A stretch of 64,000 nucleotides of DNA. Source: Mycobacterium sp. MYCO198283. GTDB taxonomy: Bacteria > Actinomycetota > Actinomycetes > Mycobacteriales > Mycobacteriaceae. Location of the stretch: the NCBI RefSeq assembly GCF_021213805.1, contig NZ_JAJQJI010000003.1, forward strand, positions 248,001-312,000, written 5' to 3'. This document shows, one piece after another, positions 57,156 to 64,000 of the stretch (position 1 is the stretch's first letter; each line of letters begins with the position of its first letter). The position numbers were made by a program, and so were the translations under genes. The notes under the pieces are model-generated. The model was not told the origin of the DNA. It searched no databases and saw only the letters and a program-made list of their open reading frames with translations.

Positions 57156-57187
57156 GAGGCCCGGTCTGCGTCGGCAGGCCGGGCCTC
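57156..57187 (+). terminator. Intrinsic-type terminator of groEL2
   Basis: GAGGCCCGG (57156-57164) pairs with CCGGGCCTC (57179-57187), and the inner CTGC/GCAG extends the stem to about 14 pairs around a GTCG loop. It begins 13 bases after the stop. Only a weak T stretch follows, as is common in mycobacteria. Confidence 0.8.
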
Positions 57188-57210
57188 TTGCCGTTGTGTC
57201 CTTGCGCGCT

Positions 57211-57236
57211 GATTGTGCGGTTTCATCCGCGACTCG
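57211..57236 (+). repeat. Degenerate copy of the TGTGCGGTTTCAT repeat
   Basis: TTGTGCGGTTTCATCCGCGACTCGCC-like sequence (described in part) matches about 21 of 26 bases of the reverse complement of the right arm of the inverted repeat at 60421-60471. The two copies flank the broken AbiEi/DUF559-type gene. No pairing arm is seen next to this copy. Confidence 0.55.
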
Positions 57237-57335
57237 CCGCTGGCCGTGCCCGGATTCGCACGATGTGCGCCGGCAGGCTGTGGACAACCGCAGGCAGCGC
57301 GTCGGCGACCGCTGTGGCTGTGGCACGGTCCGGTG

Positions 57336-57540
57336 ATGCACGCGACGGAATGGCCTTTCCGGGCCGCGGACGCACTGAACGACGGAGCGCTGACGCTTCG
57401 GGAGCTCCGCCGCTGCTGCGTGGCGGTCTATCCCGGGGTGTGGACGCTGAAGGGCGCCGAAGACAGCGGTCGGGCGGGCCTACGCGGCGTGGCTGTGGTC
57501 GAACCGCCGGGGAGTAGTCGCCGTGGCCACAGCACTGCCA
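57336..57540 (+). pseudogene. N-terminal remnant of an AbiEi/DUF559-type protein
   Basis: From ATG 57336 the product begins WPFRAADALNDGALTLRELRR then AVYPGVWTLKGA, the start of a common mycobacterial family with an AbiEi-like N-terminus and a DUF559 nuclease-like C-terminus. After about 57457 the family pattern (RAYAAWLWSNRRGVVA) continues in another frame, so there is a frameshift. Homology stops near 57540. The matching C-terminal part is found at 60211-60420, beyond the MarR/monooxygenase segment. The 57541-57625 stretch holds nothing else I recognise. Confidence 0.6.
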
Positions 57541-57625
57541 CCTGGAAGGTGGCTATGTCAACTCCGCCTGGCCCCAGTAGGACGGCCACGGCTGTTCCTG
57601 AGGGGTTATGGGGGTATCCCCGGGG

Positions 57626-58123
57626 TCATTGGGCCGTGGGAGGCCGCAGGGGTAATTCGCCATCGAGCTCAATTCCGCTATGAGTAGCCAGATTCGATAT
57701 GAGCTGGGCCAGGACGCGTCCTAGGACGGCGGCATCCGCGGGGCTGATTTCCGTCAGCGCGCGGTGCTGCAGCTCGACGAGTCGGCCGCGGGCGTCGGCG
57801 AGGACGGTGAGCGCCGCGGGCGTGAGTTCGATAATCCGACGACGGGCGTCGGCTCGGTCCGAGGAGACCGACACGAGACCATCGCGGCGCATTCTGCTTA
57901 GCAGTTGTGCCATGGAGGGCTGTTCCATTCCCGCGGAGTGCGCTAGAGCAGTCTGTGTCATGCCCTGACCGTCCCGCAACAGGGCCAACACGGGTATGTA
58001 GGCGTGCCGAAGCCCCAGGGGAGCCAGGGCTTGGTCGGCGGCGGCGGCATAGAGCCGTGATGCCCGGGTCATCAGCCGCCCCAGGTCAAGCAGGTCGTTG
58101 CCGGCCGCGTCTATGCTTTCCAT
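57626..58123 (-). CDS. MarR-family transcriptional regulator
   Basis: 165 residues of winged-helix MarR type: LRHAYIPVLALLRDGQGMTQTALAHSAG, QPSMAQLLSRMRRDGLVSV (recognition helix) and the wing DRADARRRIIELT. ATG at 58123 lies in a 33-base palindrome shared with the divergent monooxygenase promoter. A TACATT box is 7 bases upstream of the ATG, so the transcript may be leaderless. It most likely represses itself and the monooxygenase and is released by a ligand. Codon use is less GC-extreme than in the flanks. Confidence 0.9.
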   Translation of the reverse strand: MESIDAAGNDLLDLGRLMTRASRLYAAAADQALAPLGLRHAYIPVLALLRDGQGMTQTALAHSAGMEQPSMAQLLSRMRRDGLVSVSSDRADARRRIIELTPAALTVLADARGRLVELQHRALTEISPADAAVLGRVLAQLISNLATHSGIELDGELPLRPPTAQ

Positions 58124-58154
58124 AGGCACCAATGTATATTACATAGGTGCCTAT
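58122..58154. promoter_or_regulatory. MarR operator and divergent leaderless promoters
   Basis: Near-perfect 33-base palindrome centred on 58138. The outer arms are ATAGGCACC and GGTGCCTAT and the inner arms ATGTA and TACAT, with a single unpaired A on each side. On the plus strand TATATT (58135-58140) lies 6 bases from the monooxygenase GTG at 58147. On the minus strand TACATT lies 7 bases from the MarR ATG at 58123. A MarR dimer bound here would cover both start points. Confidence 0.85.
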
Positions 58155-59697
58155 CGAAGCGATCGACTCCCATAATCGCGTATCCGTTGTCGTCGTCGGG
58201 GCGGGCCCGACCGGCCTCATGCTGGCGTGCGAATTGCGACTGGGTGGGACCGACGTACTGGTCGTGGAGAAGCGCCCCACCGGAACCGTCGGAGAGTCCC
58301 GTGCCCCTGGAATTCAGGCTCGCACGCTGGAAATGCTGGATCAACGTGGACTACTCGAACGGTTCGACCAACGGGGCCGCCGGCTGCCAACGGTGTTGTT
58401 CGGAGCGATGCCGATGTCGGTCTCTGATCACGTGCCGGGGTGGCCCGACGGCATGATCCTCGCCCAGCACGAAACCGAACGTCTCCTCCTCGAGCGGGCA
58501 CTCGAGCTCGGTGTCAGAATCCGCTGGGGTGCAGCGCTTGTGGGGCTCCATCAAGACGAGCGGGGTGTCGAGCTCTCGATCGACAGCGGTTCGGAGTGGA
58601 CGACCTTGCGCTGCGACTACGTGATTGGCTGCGACGGCGGCCGCAGCGCAGTGCGCACGCTGGCAGGAATTCCGTTTCCCGGCGAGGACGCGACCTCGCA
58701 CTGGATCGTGGCGGACGCACGCCTCACCGATCCGCCGCACGAGCCGTTCCTGCGTACTCCGGTTGTCGGGATGGCCCAGGTCAGCCAGACCGAACCCGAT
58801 TGGCACCGCGTCAGTGTGCCCTTGCTGTCACCGCCCACCGACCGCAGCGCTGCGCCGACCATTGAGGAACTGCGAACCGCTCTGGTGCGGGGTTTGCAGA
58901 CCGACTTCGGACTCAGTGACATCCGGTGGGTATCACGGTTCACCGACGCTGTGCACCACGCCGCCCAGTACCGCCAGGGCCCGGTGTTCCTGGCCGGCGA
59001 CGCAGCTCACACCCACTCGCCCATTGGCGGCCAAGGGCTAAACCTCGGAATCCAAGACGCCGTCAATCTCGGCTGGAAACTCGCCGCCGTCCTCAGCGGT
59101 GGGCCCGAGATTCTCCTCGACACTTACCACTGTGAGCGCCATCCGGTCGGCGCTGCCGCCATCTCGATGACCAAGGCACAAACCGCCTTGCTCAAGCCGG
59201 GTCTACAGGTCGACGCCCTCCGCACCGTGGTGGGTCGAATGCTTGCGACACCCGAGGTGTGCGTGAGCATCAGTACCGCGCAGAGCGGCCTCGGCGTCCG
59301 GTATGGCGACGACGACCACCCGCTCATGGGTCGCCGTGTGCCGAACCTGGGGTTGATCGAGGCCGGCTGCACCACTCGACTCTTTGACCTGCTCCATGAC
59401 GCGAAGTTCCTCCTGCTCAACTTCGGAGACCACGACCTCGGCGACGTGGCACAGCGGTGGCACCCCCGTCTTCGGTATGTACAGGGCCGCTTGGACGACA
59501 ACACGCCCGCGCAATGGATCCCGGGCGGCAACGGAGTCCGAGCTCCTCAGGCCCTGCTCGTCCGCCCCGACGGATACATCGCCTGGCTAAGGGAAAACGA
59601 CGAACCGATCGACGTCCCAGGACTCACTACGGCAATCACCGAATGGATGGGCGCGGGGTGTCGACCGTCCCAAACAGACAAAGACATCGCCAAATAG
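58147..59697 (+). CDS. Class A FAD monooxygenase (rifampicin/tetracycline/phenol hydroxylase type)
   Basis: 516 residues. FAD motif VVVVGAGPTGLMLACEL near residue 15-31, the RAPGIQARTLEMLDQRGLLERF segment that follows it in aromatic hydroxylases, the DG motif VIGCDGGRSAVR near 160, and the GD motif VFLAGDAAHTHSPIGGQGLNLG near 285. The layout is like rifampicin monooxygenase and related PgaE/MhpA enzymes. GTG at 58147 follows a TATATT box by 6 bases. Divergent MarR and shared operator suggest induction by an aromatic compound or drug. Substrate not determinable by reading. Confidence 0.88.
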   Translation: MPIEAIDSHNRVSVVVVGAGPTGLMLACELRLGGTDVLVVEKRPTGTVGESRAPGIQARTLEMLDQRGLLERFDQRGRRLPTVLFGAMPMSVSDHVPGWPDGMILAQHETERLLLERALELGVRIRWGAALVGLHQDERGVELSIDSGSEWTTLRCDYVIGCDGGRSAVRTLAGIPFPGEDATSHWIVADARLTDPPHEPFLRTPVVGMAQVSQTEPDWHRVSVPLLSPPTDRSAAPTIEELRTALVRGLQTDFGLSDIRWVSRFTDAVHHAAQYRQGPVFLAGDAAHTHSPIGGQGLNLGIQDAVNLGWKLAAVLSGGPEILLDTYHCERHPVGAAAISMTKAQTALLKPGLQVDALRTVVGRMLATPEVCVSISTAQSGLGVRYGDDDHPLMGRRVPNLGLIEAGCTTRLFDLLHDAKFLLLNFGDHDLGDVAQRWHPRLRYVQGRLDDNTPAQWIPGGNGVRAPQALLVRPDGYIAWLRENDEPIDVPGLTTAITEWMGAGCRPSQTDKDIAK

Positions 59698-59699
59698 CG

Positions 59700-60077
59700 G
59701 ACGGCGCCGACGACGGTGGCGCCCGCAAACACCCGGTGATACGGCGCGACCATGCCGCCACCCGTTGCCGTCGCTCGTCGGTACGATCTCGGACGCGCGA
59801 GACCATCCCTGCGGCTTCCAGCCGCTTGACCAGCGGCGTGATGGTGCCTGCGTCCATGTCCAAACGGGCACCAAGTGCACCGACGGTCTGGGGTGCACCG
59901 TCGAGCAATGCCAGGATGACCAGGTACTGCGGGCCCCAACGGCTCGAGGAACGGCTTGTGCAGCCGGACCATCCGGTTCGCCGCACCGTAGAGCGCAAAC
60001 GACAGTTGTTCACCCAGTCGCCCGTCTGTGCCCGCTGTCGTCGTGACCTTGGCTGGATCTCCAGTGCGTGATTGCAT
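59700..60077 (-). pseudogene. Decayed MarR/OhrR-type regulator
   Basis: ATG 60077 opens a frame with LGEQLSFALYGAANRMVRLHKPFLEPLG, the N-terminus of an OhrR-like regulator. Near 59931-59938 the pattern continues in another frame: PQYLVILALLDGAPQTVGALGARLD then TITPLVKRLEAAGMVSRVRD and DERRQRVA. The expected LTY before PQYLV is missing, so a deletion of about ten bases broke the frame. The C-terminal helices after the wing are absent. A true pseudogene rather than a sequencing slip. Confidence 0.8.
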
Positions 60078-60210
60078 AGTGGACTAGATAATAGCACTAG
60101 AGACGACTGGCCGAAGATGAACTGCGGCGTCAGCACTCCTCAACGAGACAAGATCTGACCAGCTGGATGGTTTCCCGTGGCGTCGAGCCAAGGACTGATC
60201 AGGGTCAGCC

Positions 60211-60420
60211 CCACTGGTGGGGTGCGTCGACTTCGACGGAGCGCACCACTGGACGGATGCCCGGCAGCGCACCTGGGATGTCGAGCGGTACGCGCGGCTG
60301 CCTGAGCTGGGCTGGATCGATGTCCGGGTGACCAGCGGCATGCTGCATCGGCAGCCGAAGGTGTTCCTCGACCGCGTGGGGGCGGCACTCCTGTCGCGCG
60401 GCTGCGCGTGGACGTGGTGA
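60211..60420 (+). pseudogene. C-terminal remnant of an AbiEi/DUF559-type protein
   Basis: The frame of GTG 60217 reads CVDFDGAHHWTDARQRTWDVERYARLPELGWIDVRV-type sequence (key parts: DFDGAHHW, QRTWDVERYARL, LGWIDVRVT). This is the nuclease-like DUF559 end of the family whose N-terminus is at 57336. It has no proper start or N-terminal domain. The stop TGA 60418-60420 is followed at once by an inverted repeat. Between 60078 and 60210 I see no gene. Confidence 0.65.
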
Positions 60421-60471
60421 GTGTGCAGTTTCATACCGGACGCTCGGCGTGTCGCGTATGAAACCGCACAC
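60421..60471. repeat. Long inverted repeat after the DUF559 remnant
   Basis: GTGTGCAGTTTCATAC (60421-60436) and GTATGAAACCGCACAC (60456-60471) are inverted copies with one mismatch, around a 19-base loop. A related single arm lies at 57211. Could act as a terminator for the remnant and is the kind of dispersed intergenic element that recurs in mycobacterial genomes. Confidence 0.85.
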
Positions 60472-60508
60472 TGTGCCAGCACGCAAACCCAGCGGTAGCG
60501 TGCTCGCC

Positions 60509-61327
60509 ATGCCGCTGCCGCCGCCGTCCGCCACCTCCACCGCGCTCGTGACGGGCGCGTCGTCGGGCATCGGGGCCGACATCGCCCGCGAGCTGGCGGC
60601 CCGGGGGCACGGCGTCACGCTGGTGGCCCGTCGCGCCGACAAGCTGCAGGCGCTGGCCGGCGAGCTGACGAACGTGCGCGTCGAGACCATCGCCTGCGAC
60701 GTCGCCGACGAGCAGGCGCGCGCAACGCTGTTCGACGAGGTGGCCCGCCGCGGGCTTACGATCGACATCCTGGTCAACAACGCCGGCCTGGGGACGATCG
60801 GCGCGGTCGCCACCACGACGGTCGCCAAGGAGCTGCAGCAGGTCCGCGTGAACGTCGAAGCCGTCATCGACCTCACGACCCGGGCGGTGCAGCAGCTGGT
60901 CCCGCGGGGCCGCGGCGCCATCCTCAACGTCGGCTCGACGGCGGGCTTCCACCCGTTCCCCGGCCAGGCGGGCTACGCGGCCACCAAGGCGTTCGTGCAC
61001 TCCTACACCGAGGCGGTGCGGGCAGAGCTCGCCGGCACCGGCGTCACCGTCGTGACGCTGTGCCCGGGGCCGGTGCGCACCGAGTTCCTGCAGCGGGCCG
61101 GCATGGACGAGCGGACGTTCGCCGACGCCTTCCCGAAGTTCATGTGGATGCCGTCGCGGGACGTGGCGAAAGTGGGCGTCGACGCGCTCGCGGGCGACGG
61201 CGGCACCGTGATCGCCGGCTTGCCGAACAAGCTCAGCACCCGCCTGCTCACGCTGCTGCCGCGCCGGGTGCTGCTGCCGACGCTGGCCCGGCAGCATCCC
61301 GGCCTGCGCCGCGACCGCTCGGCCTGA
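60509..61327 (+). CDS. SDR-family oxidoreductase (Rv0439c-like)
   Basis: 272 residues of the classical SDR type with a C-terminal extension. TGASSGIGADIARELAARGH, an Arg after the second strand (LVARRADKL, favouring NADP), NNAGLGTIG, NVGSTAGFHP (Ser) and YAATKAFV (Tyr-x-x-x-Lys) are intact. ATG 60509 lies 7 bases after TAGCGT, so a leaderless start is possible. In M. tuberculosis an SDR (Rv0439c) lies on the other side of groEL2. Substrate unknown. Confidence 0.88.
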   Translation: MPLPPPSATSTALVTGASSGIGADIARELAARGHGVTLVARRADKLQALAGELTNVRVETIACDVADEQARATLFDEVARRGLTIDILVNNAGLGTIGAVATTTVAKELQQVRVNVEAVIDLTTRAVQQLVPRGRGAILNVGSTAGFHPFPGQAGYAATKAFVHSYTEAVRAELAGTGVTVVTLCPGPVRTEFLQRAGMDERTFADAFPKFMWMPSRDVAKVGVDALAGDGGTVIAGLPNKLSTRLLTLLPRRVLLPTLARQHPGLRRDRSA

Positions 61328-61391
61328 CGGCGTCCGGTCGGCGGTGAGCGTCGCGCGGCGACGAGGACGGCCGGCGGACGCGGCGCCTCTC

Positions 61392-61403
61392 TACGATGGT
61401 GCG
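61392..61403 (+). promoter_or_regulatory. -10 element of a leaderless lipoprotein gene
   Basis: TACGAT at 61392-61397 is followed by six bases and the GTG at 61404, with no Shine-Dalgarno. The layout matches leaderless mycobacterial promoters and supports this start over more upstream ones. Confidence 0.5.
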
Positions 61404-62801
61404 GTGCCAAGACTCTTCGGTAGCGGACGCCTCGGCTTGACGACGCCTGTGCCCGCCGGATCCCGGCGACTGCGGCGCACGGCGGCGCTGGCGTTCTCCG
61501 CGATGGTGGTGTGCGCCGCGCTGAGCGGGTGCGGTGACGATTCCGCGCCCTCGGTGGCGGCCACCACCAGCGAGCCGGGCGCCAAGCTGAAGGGTGACTA
61601 CGGCGGCAAGGACTACGGCTCGCTGGTCGACGCCTACCTGCTCACCGACCGCAGCATCGAACTGCGGGACGCGGCGTCGCTGACGGCCCGGATCACCTAC
61701 ATCTCCGTGCTGGGCACCAACAACAACCTGCTCCCGACCACCGCAACGCTGTTCGTGCCCCGCGGGCCGGCGCCGCAGAAGGGGTGGACGACGGTGGCGC
61801 TCGGGCATCCCACGACGGGCATCGACCGGTTGTGTGCACCGTCGCGGTCGCGCGACCTGCTGGGGCTGTCGTCCACCGTGGTCGGGTTCCTGCGGGCCGG
61901 CTTCGCGGTGACGGTTCCGGACTACCAGGGGCTGGGCGGCGGCGACGTCAAGCACCCGTATCTCGATTCGACCACCGTGGGGTTCAACCTGATCGACTCC
62001 GTGCGCGCGGCGCGCAAGGTGGTGCCCGAACTGTCCGCGCAGTGGGCCGCGGTCGGCGTGGATCAGGGCGGTCAGGCGGCGTGGGCGGCCAACGAGCTGG
62101 CGACGAACTTCGGCGGCGGGCTCACCTTCCTCGGCTCCATCAGCGTGGCGCCGTTCGCCGACGTGCAGGGGCTCGCCGACGCGGCGGCCGCCGGCACCTT
62201 GACCGCAGCGCAGAAGTGGATGTACGTCGCATACCTCAACTCGCTGGAGAACGCGTTCGGCACCGACTTCAACCTCGACGACTACCGCCGCGGCGGCGCC
62301 CAACAGAAGTGGGACGACGTGCTGGCCTGCGACGGCCGCCAGCCGGAACAGTTCTACGGCGAGGCCGCTGAGCTGTCGCCGGACGACCTGCGCCCGGCGA
62401 GCGCCGACGCCGTCGAGGTGCTGCGGGGCTTCCTGCGCAAGACGACGTTGCCGCAGGGCGTCACGGCCAAGCCGATGTGGGTGATCTACGGCGAGCAGGA
62501 TCCGCTGATGCCCCCGGCGTGGACCGACATCGCGCTGGATCGCGCCTGCGGGTACGGCGACGTCATCCAGATCGAACGCCAGCCCGGGCACCCGGTGCTC
62601 GTCGACGTGCCCCGGGCGGTCGAGTGGATCAACGCCAGGGTCGCCGGCACACCGCCGATCAACGACTGCGCCACCCGGGGCGCCCCGCCCGCGGGCGGTG
62701 AGCCGACACCCACCGAATCGGCCGAGCCGGGCGAGACGCCCACCGAATCGGCCGAGCCGAGCGAGACGCCCACCGGCACCGCACCGGGTGCCACGCCATG
62801 A
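61404..62801 (+). CDS. LIP-family lipase-like lipoprotein with Asp at the nucleophile position
   Basis: 465 residues. Signal sequence ending in lipobox AALSGC (Cys near residue 44), then an alpha/beta-hydrolase domain of the secretory-lipase (LIP) type: ALGHPTTGIDRLCAPS, VPDYQGLGGGDVKHPY, VGVDQGGQAAWAANEL, VIYGEQDPLMPP (acid) and QPGHPVLVD (His). The elbow normally reads G-x-S-Q-G-G; here the Ser is Asp (codon 62061-62063). The C-terminal 35 residues are a low-complexity PTESAEPGETPTESAEPSET tail. The next gene starts in an ATGA overlap, suggesting shared export-related function. Confidence 0.85.
   Translation: MPRLFGSGRLGLTTPVPAGSRRLRRTAALAFSAMVVCAALSGCGDDSAPSVAATTSEPGAKLKGDYGGKDYGSLVDAYLLTDRSIELRDAASLTARITYISVLGTNNNLLPTTATLFVPRGPAPQKGWTTVALGHPTTGIDRLCAPSRSRDLLGLSSTVVGFLRAGFAVTVPDYQGLGGGDVKHPYLDSTTVGFNLIDSVRAARKVVPELSAQWAAVGVDQGGQAAWAANELATNFGGGLTFLGSISVAPFADVQGLADAAAAGTLTAAQKWMYVAYLNSLENAFGTDFNLDDYRRGGAQQKWDDVLACDGRQPEQFYGEAAELSPDDLRPASADAVEVLRGFLRKTTLPQGVTAKPMWVIYGEQDPLMPPAWTDIALDRACGYGDVIQIERQPGHPVLVDVPRAVEWINARVAGTPPINDCATRGAPPAGGEPTPTESAEPGETPTESAEPSETPTGTAPGATP
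62707..62772 (+). repeat. Imperfect 30-base coding repeat in the lipoprotein tail
   Basis: CACCCACCGAATCGGCCGAG and the following bases occur twice in tandem (from about 62708 and 62738), then a third partial copy. They encode the Thr-Glu-Ser-Ala-Glu-Pro repeats at the C-terminus. A flexible, acidic, possibly wall-spanning tail. Confidence 0.75.
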
Positions 62802-64000
62802 CGACGGCTGCGCTCGCCGCCGAGGTGTCGCTGCTGCACGGCTGGGCGCCGGTGACGCTGCAGGCCGTCGGTGTCGCGGTGGTGGTGCTCGCGGTGACGC
62901 GGCGGTCGCGGCGATGGTGGACGGTGTGGATGCCGGTGGCAGCCGTCGTCGGGGTGGTGTCGGCGCTGGCGGTCCGCTGGTACGTGGAACACCAGGGCTG
63001 GACCGGTGAACCGCCGCCGGTGACGTTGTGGGTGTGGGTGGCGCTCAGCGGGATCGCCGTCGTCGTGGTGGCGGCCGGCTGGCGCGGTGTGCACTGGTGG
63101 CGTCGGGTGGTGGCCGTGCTGGCCGTGCCGATCGCGCTGCTGTGCGCGGCGCTGGTGGTCAACCAGTGGCTGGCCTACCTCCCGACGGTGGGCGACGCGT
63201 GGGCCCGCGCCACCGGGGCACCGCTGTCCGGCCAGACCGACCGCAGCGGGGTGGCTCGGCTGCAGGATGCGGGCGCGTCACCGGCCAAGGGCACCGTGGT
63301 GGAGGTGACCATCCCCGACGCCGCGTCGGGGTTTCGGCATCGCAAGGAGTTCGTCTACCTGCCGCCGGCCTGGTATGCCAGCAAGCCGCCGCCGCCGCTG
63401 CCGGTGGTCGTCATGATCCACGCCGAGTTCGGCCACCCCACCGACTGGCTGGTCGCCGCCAACGCGCAGCAGACGCTCGACGACTTCGCCGCCCAGCACG
63501 GCGGCAACACGCCGGTGGTGGTATTCGCCGACTCCAGCGGCACGTTCTCCAACGACACCGAGTGCGTGGACGGGCCCCGCGGCAACGCCGCCAAACACAT
63601 CACCGACGACATCGTCCCGTACGTGATCTCCGAATTCGGGGTGAGCCGCAACCCGGCCAACTGGGGCGTGGCGGGCTGGTCGTCGGGGGGCACCTGCTCG
63701 CTGCTGCTGACCGTCAAGCACCCGGAGCTGTTCAGCGCTTTCGTCGACATCGACGGGCAGCGAGGCCCGTTCGCCGGCGACCGCCAGCAGACCATCGCGC
63801 GGCTGTTCGACGGTGACGAGCAGGCGTGGGCGCGGTTCGATCCACGCACGGTGATGAGCCGGCACGGCCGATACGACGGGGTGGCCGGCTGGTTCTCGAC
63901 CTCGCGCGAGGGACCGGTGGAGTACCGCTCGGGGGCCCCGCCGCCACCGGGTGCCGCGCCGCCGCCGGAGGTCGACGACGAGACGAACGTGCTGGATCCG
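62798..64000 (+). CDS. Membrane-bound esterase of the antigen-85/esterase D type, partial
   Basis: At least 401 residues, open to the end of the window. About four N-terminal helices (near residues 15-32, 43-60, 75-92 and 98-120) precede an extracytoplasmic esterase domain. It contains VVVMIHAEFGHPTDW, nucleophile GWSSGGTCSLLL (GxSxG), and FSAFVDIDGQRGPFAGD. The set matches the PF00756 family, which includes the mycolyltransferases and mycobacterial envelope esterases with TM heads. A Pro-rich stretch is at the cut end. Starts in an ATGA overlap with the LIP-type gene. The catalytic His is beyond the window. Confidence 0.85.
   Translation, partial: MTTAALAAEVSLLHGWAPVTLQAVGVAVVVLAVTRRSRRWWTVWMPVAAVVGVVSALAVRWYVEHQGWTGEPPPVTLWVWVALSGIAVVVVAAGWRGVHWWRRVVAVLAVPIALLCAALVVNQWLAYLPTVGDAWARATGAPLSGQTDRSGVARLQDAGASPAKGTVVEVTIPDAASGFRHRKEFVYLPPAWYASKPPPPLPVVVMIHAEFGHPTDWLVAANAQQTLDDFAAQHGGNTPVVVFADSSGTFSNDTECVDGPRGNAAKHITDDIVPYVISEFGVSRNPANWGVAGWSSGGTCSLLLTVKHPELFSAFVDIDGQRGPFAGDRQQTIARLFDGDEQAWARFDPRTVMSRHGRYDGVAGWFSTSREGPVEYRSGAPPPPGAAPPPEVDDETNVLDP

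Noticed and set aside
57213..57683. Possible 156-residue gene after groEL
   Set aside because: Begins in a repeat sequence and only its middle (from 57336) resembles a family, which then continues in another frame. Treated as a remnant.
60205..60927. 240-residue minus-strand open frame across the inverted repeat
   Set aside because: Opposite a clear SDR gene and the DUF559 remnant; no recognisable domain.

Overview
This 64-kb window is high-GC actinobacterial chromosome, almost certainly from a fast-growing mycobacterium (Mycolicibacterium type). The evidence is gene order and family content: mutT3-thiE-thiO-thiS-thiG, tandem LpqL-like lipoprotein peptidases, xthA, an Rv0428c-type acetyltransferase, def, DUF3263, LytR_C, sodC, a YbdK-type ligase, a Lon N-domain protein, a CDC48-like AAA ATPase, pssA, psd, moeA and groEL2 follow the Mycobacterium tuberculosis Rv0413-Rv0440 order. 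Several blocks are inserted into that backbone. I see no rRNA, tRNA, CRISPR array or transposase.

Layout. 1-11.7 kb: thiamine genes under two TPP riboswitches, with an SGNH hydrolase, an ABC exporter, two M28 peptidase lipoproteins, a Baeyer-Villiger monooxygenase and thiD. 11.8-15.7 kb: an MFS exporter, small proteins, and a 13E12/DUF222 HNH protein whose start lies inside a perfect mycobacterial SOS box. 15.7-21.5 kb: conserved housekeeping block. 21.5-29.3 kb: accessory oxidation block (SDR, large secreted Ser-rich beta-propeller protein, two TetR regulators, P450 with a 3Fe-4S ferredoxin, mycofactocin-type SDR) with strong candidate operators. 29.3-35.4 kb: Mrp-type cation/proton antiporter operon with A and B fused. 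35.4-44.3 kb: DUF2252, a PQQ-like propeller membrane protein, SRPBCC, CsbD, AAA ATPase, pssA-psd-moeA. 44.3-51 kb: a tight run of two PH-domain membrane proteins, an aminotransferase homologue lacking the PLP lysine, an alpha/beta hydrolase, a membrane-anchored MurF-like ligase and a D-Ala-D-Ala-ligase-like ATP-grasp enzyme. 51-57.2 kb: HAD, helicase, lipoprotein, WcaF-type acetyltransferase, and groEL2 behind two CIRCE elements. 57.3-60.4 kb: remnants of an AbiEi/DUF559-type gene that appear split by a lower-GC segment with a MarR/FAD-monooxygenase pair and a decayed MarR gene. 60.5-64 kb: SDR, a LIP-family lipoprotein with Asp at the nucleophile position, and a truncated esterase.

Two conserved genes (ABC ATPase near 4,588; Lon-domain gene at 21,187-21,191) carry single-base frameshifts. 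These could be assembly errors or real mutations. Many genes overlap by 4 bases (ATGA/GTGA), supporting translational coupling. Several starts lie about 6-7 bases after a TANNNT element, as expected for leaderless mycobacterial transcripts. All family assignments come from reading motifs; no database search was run.
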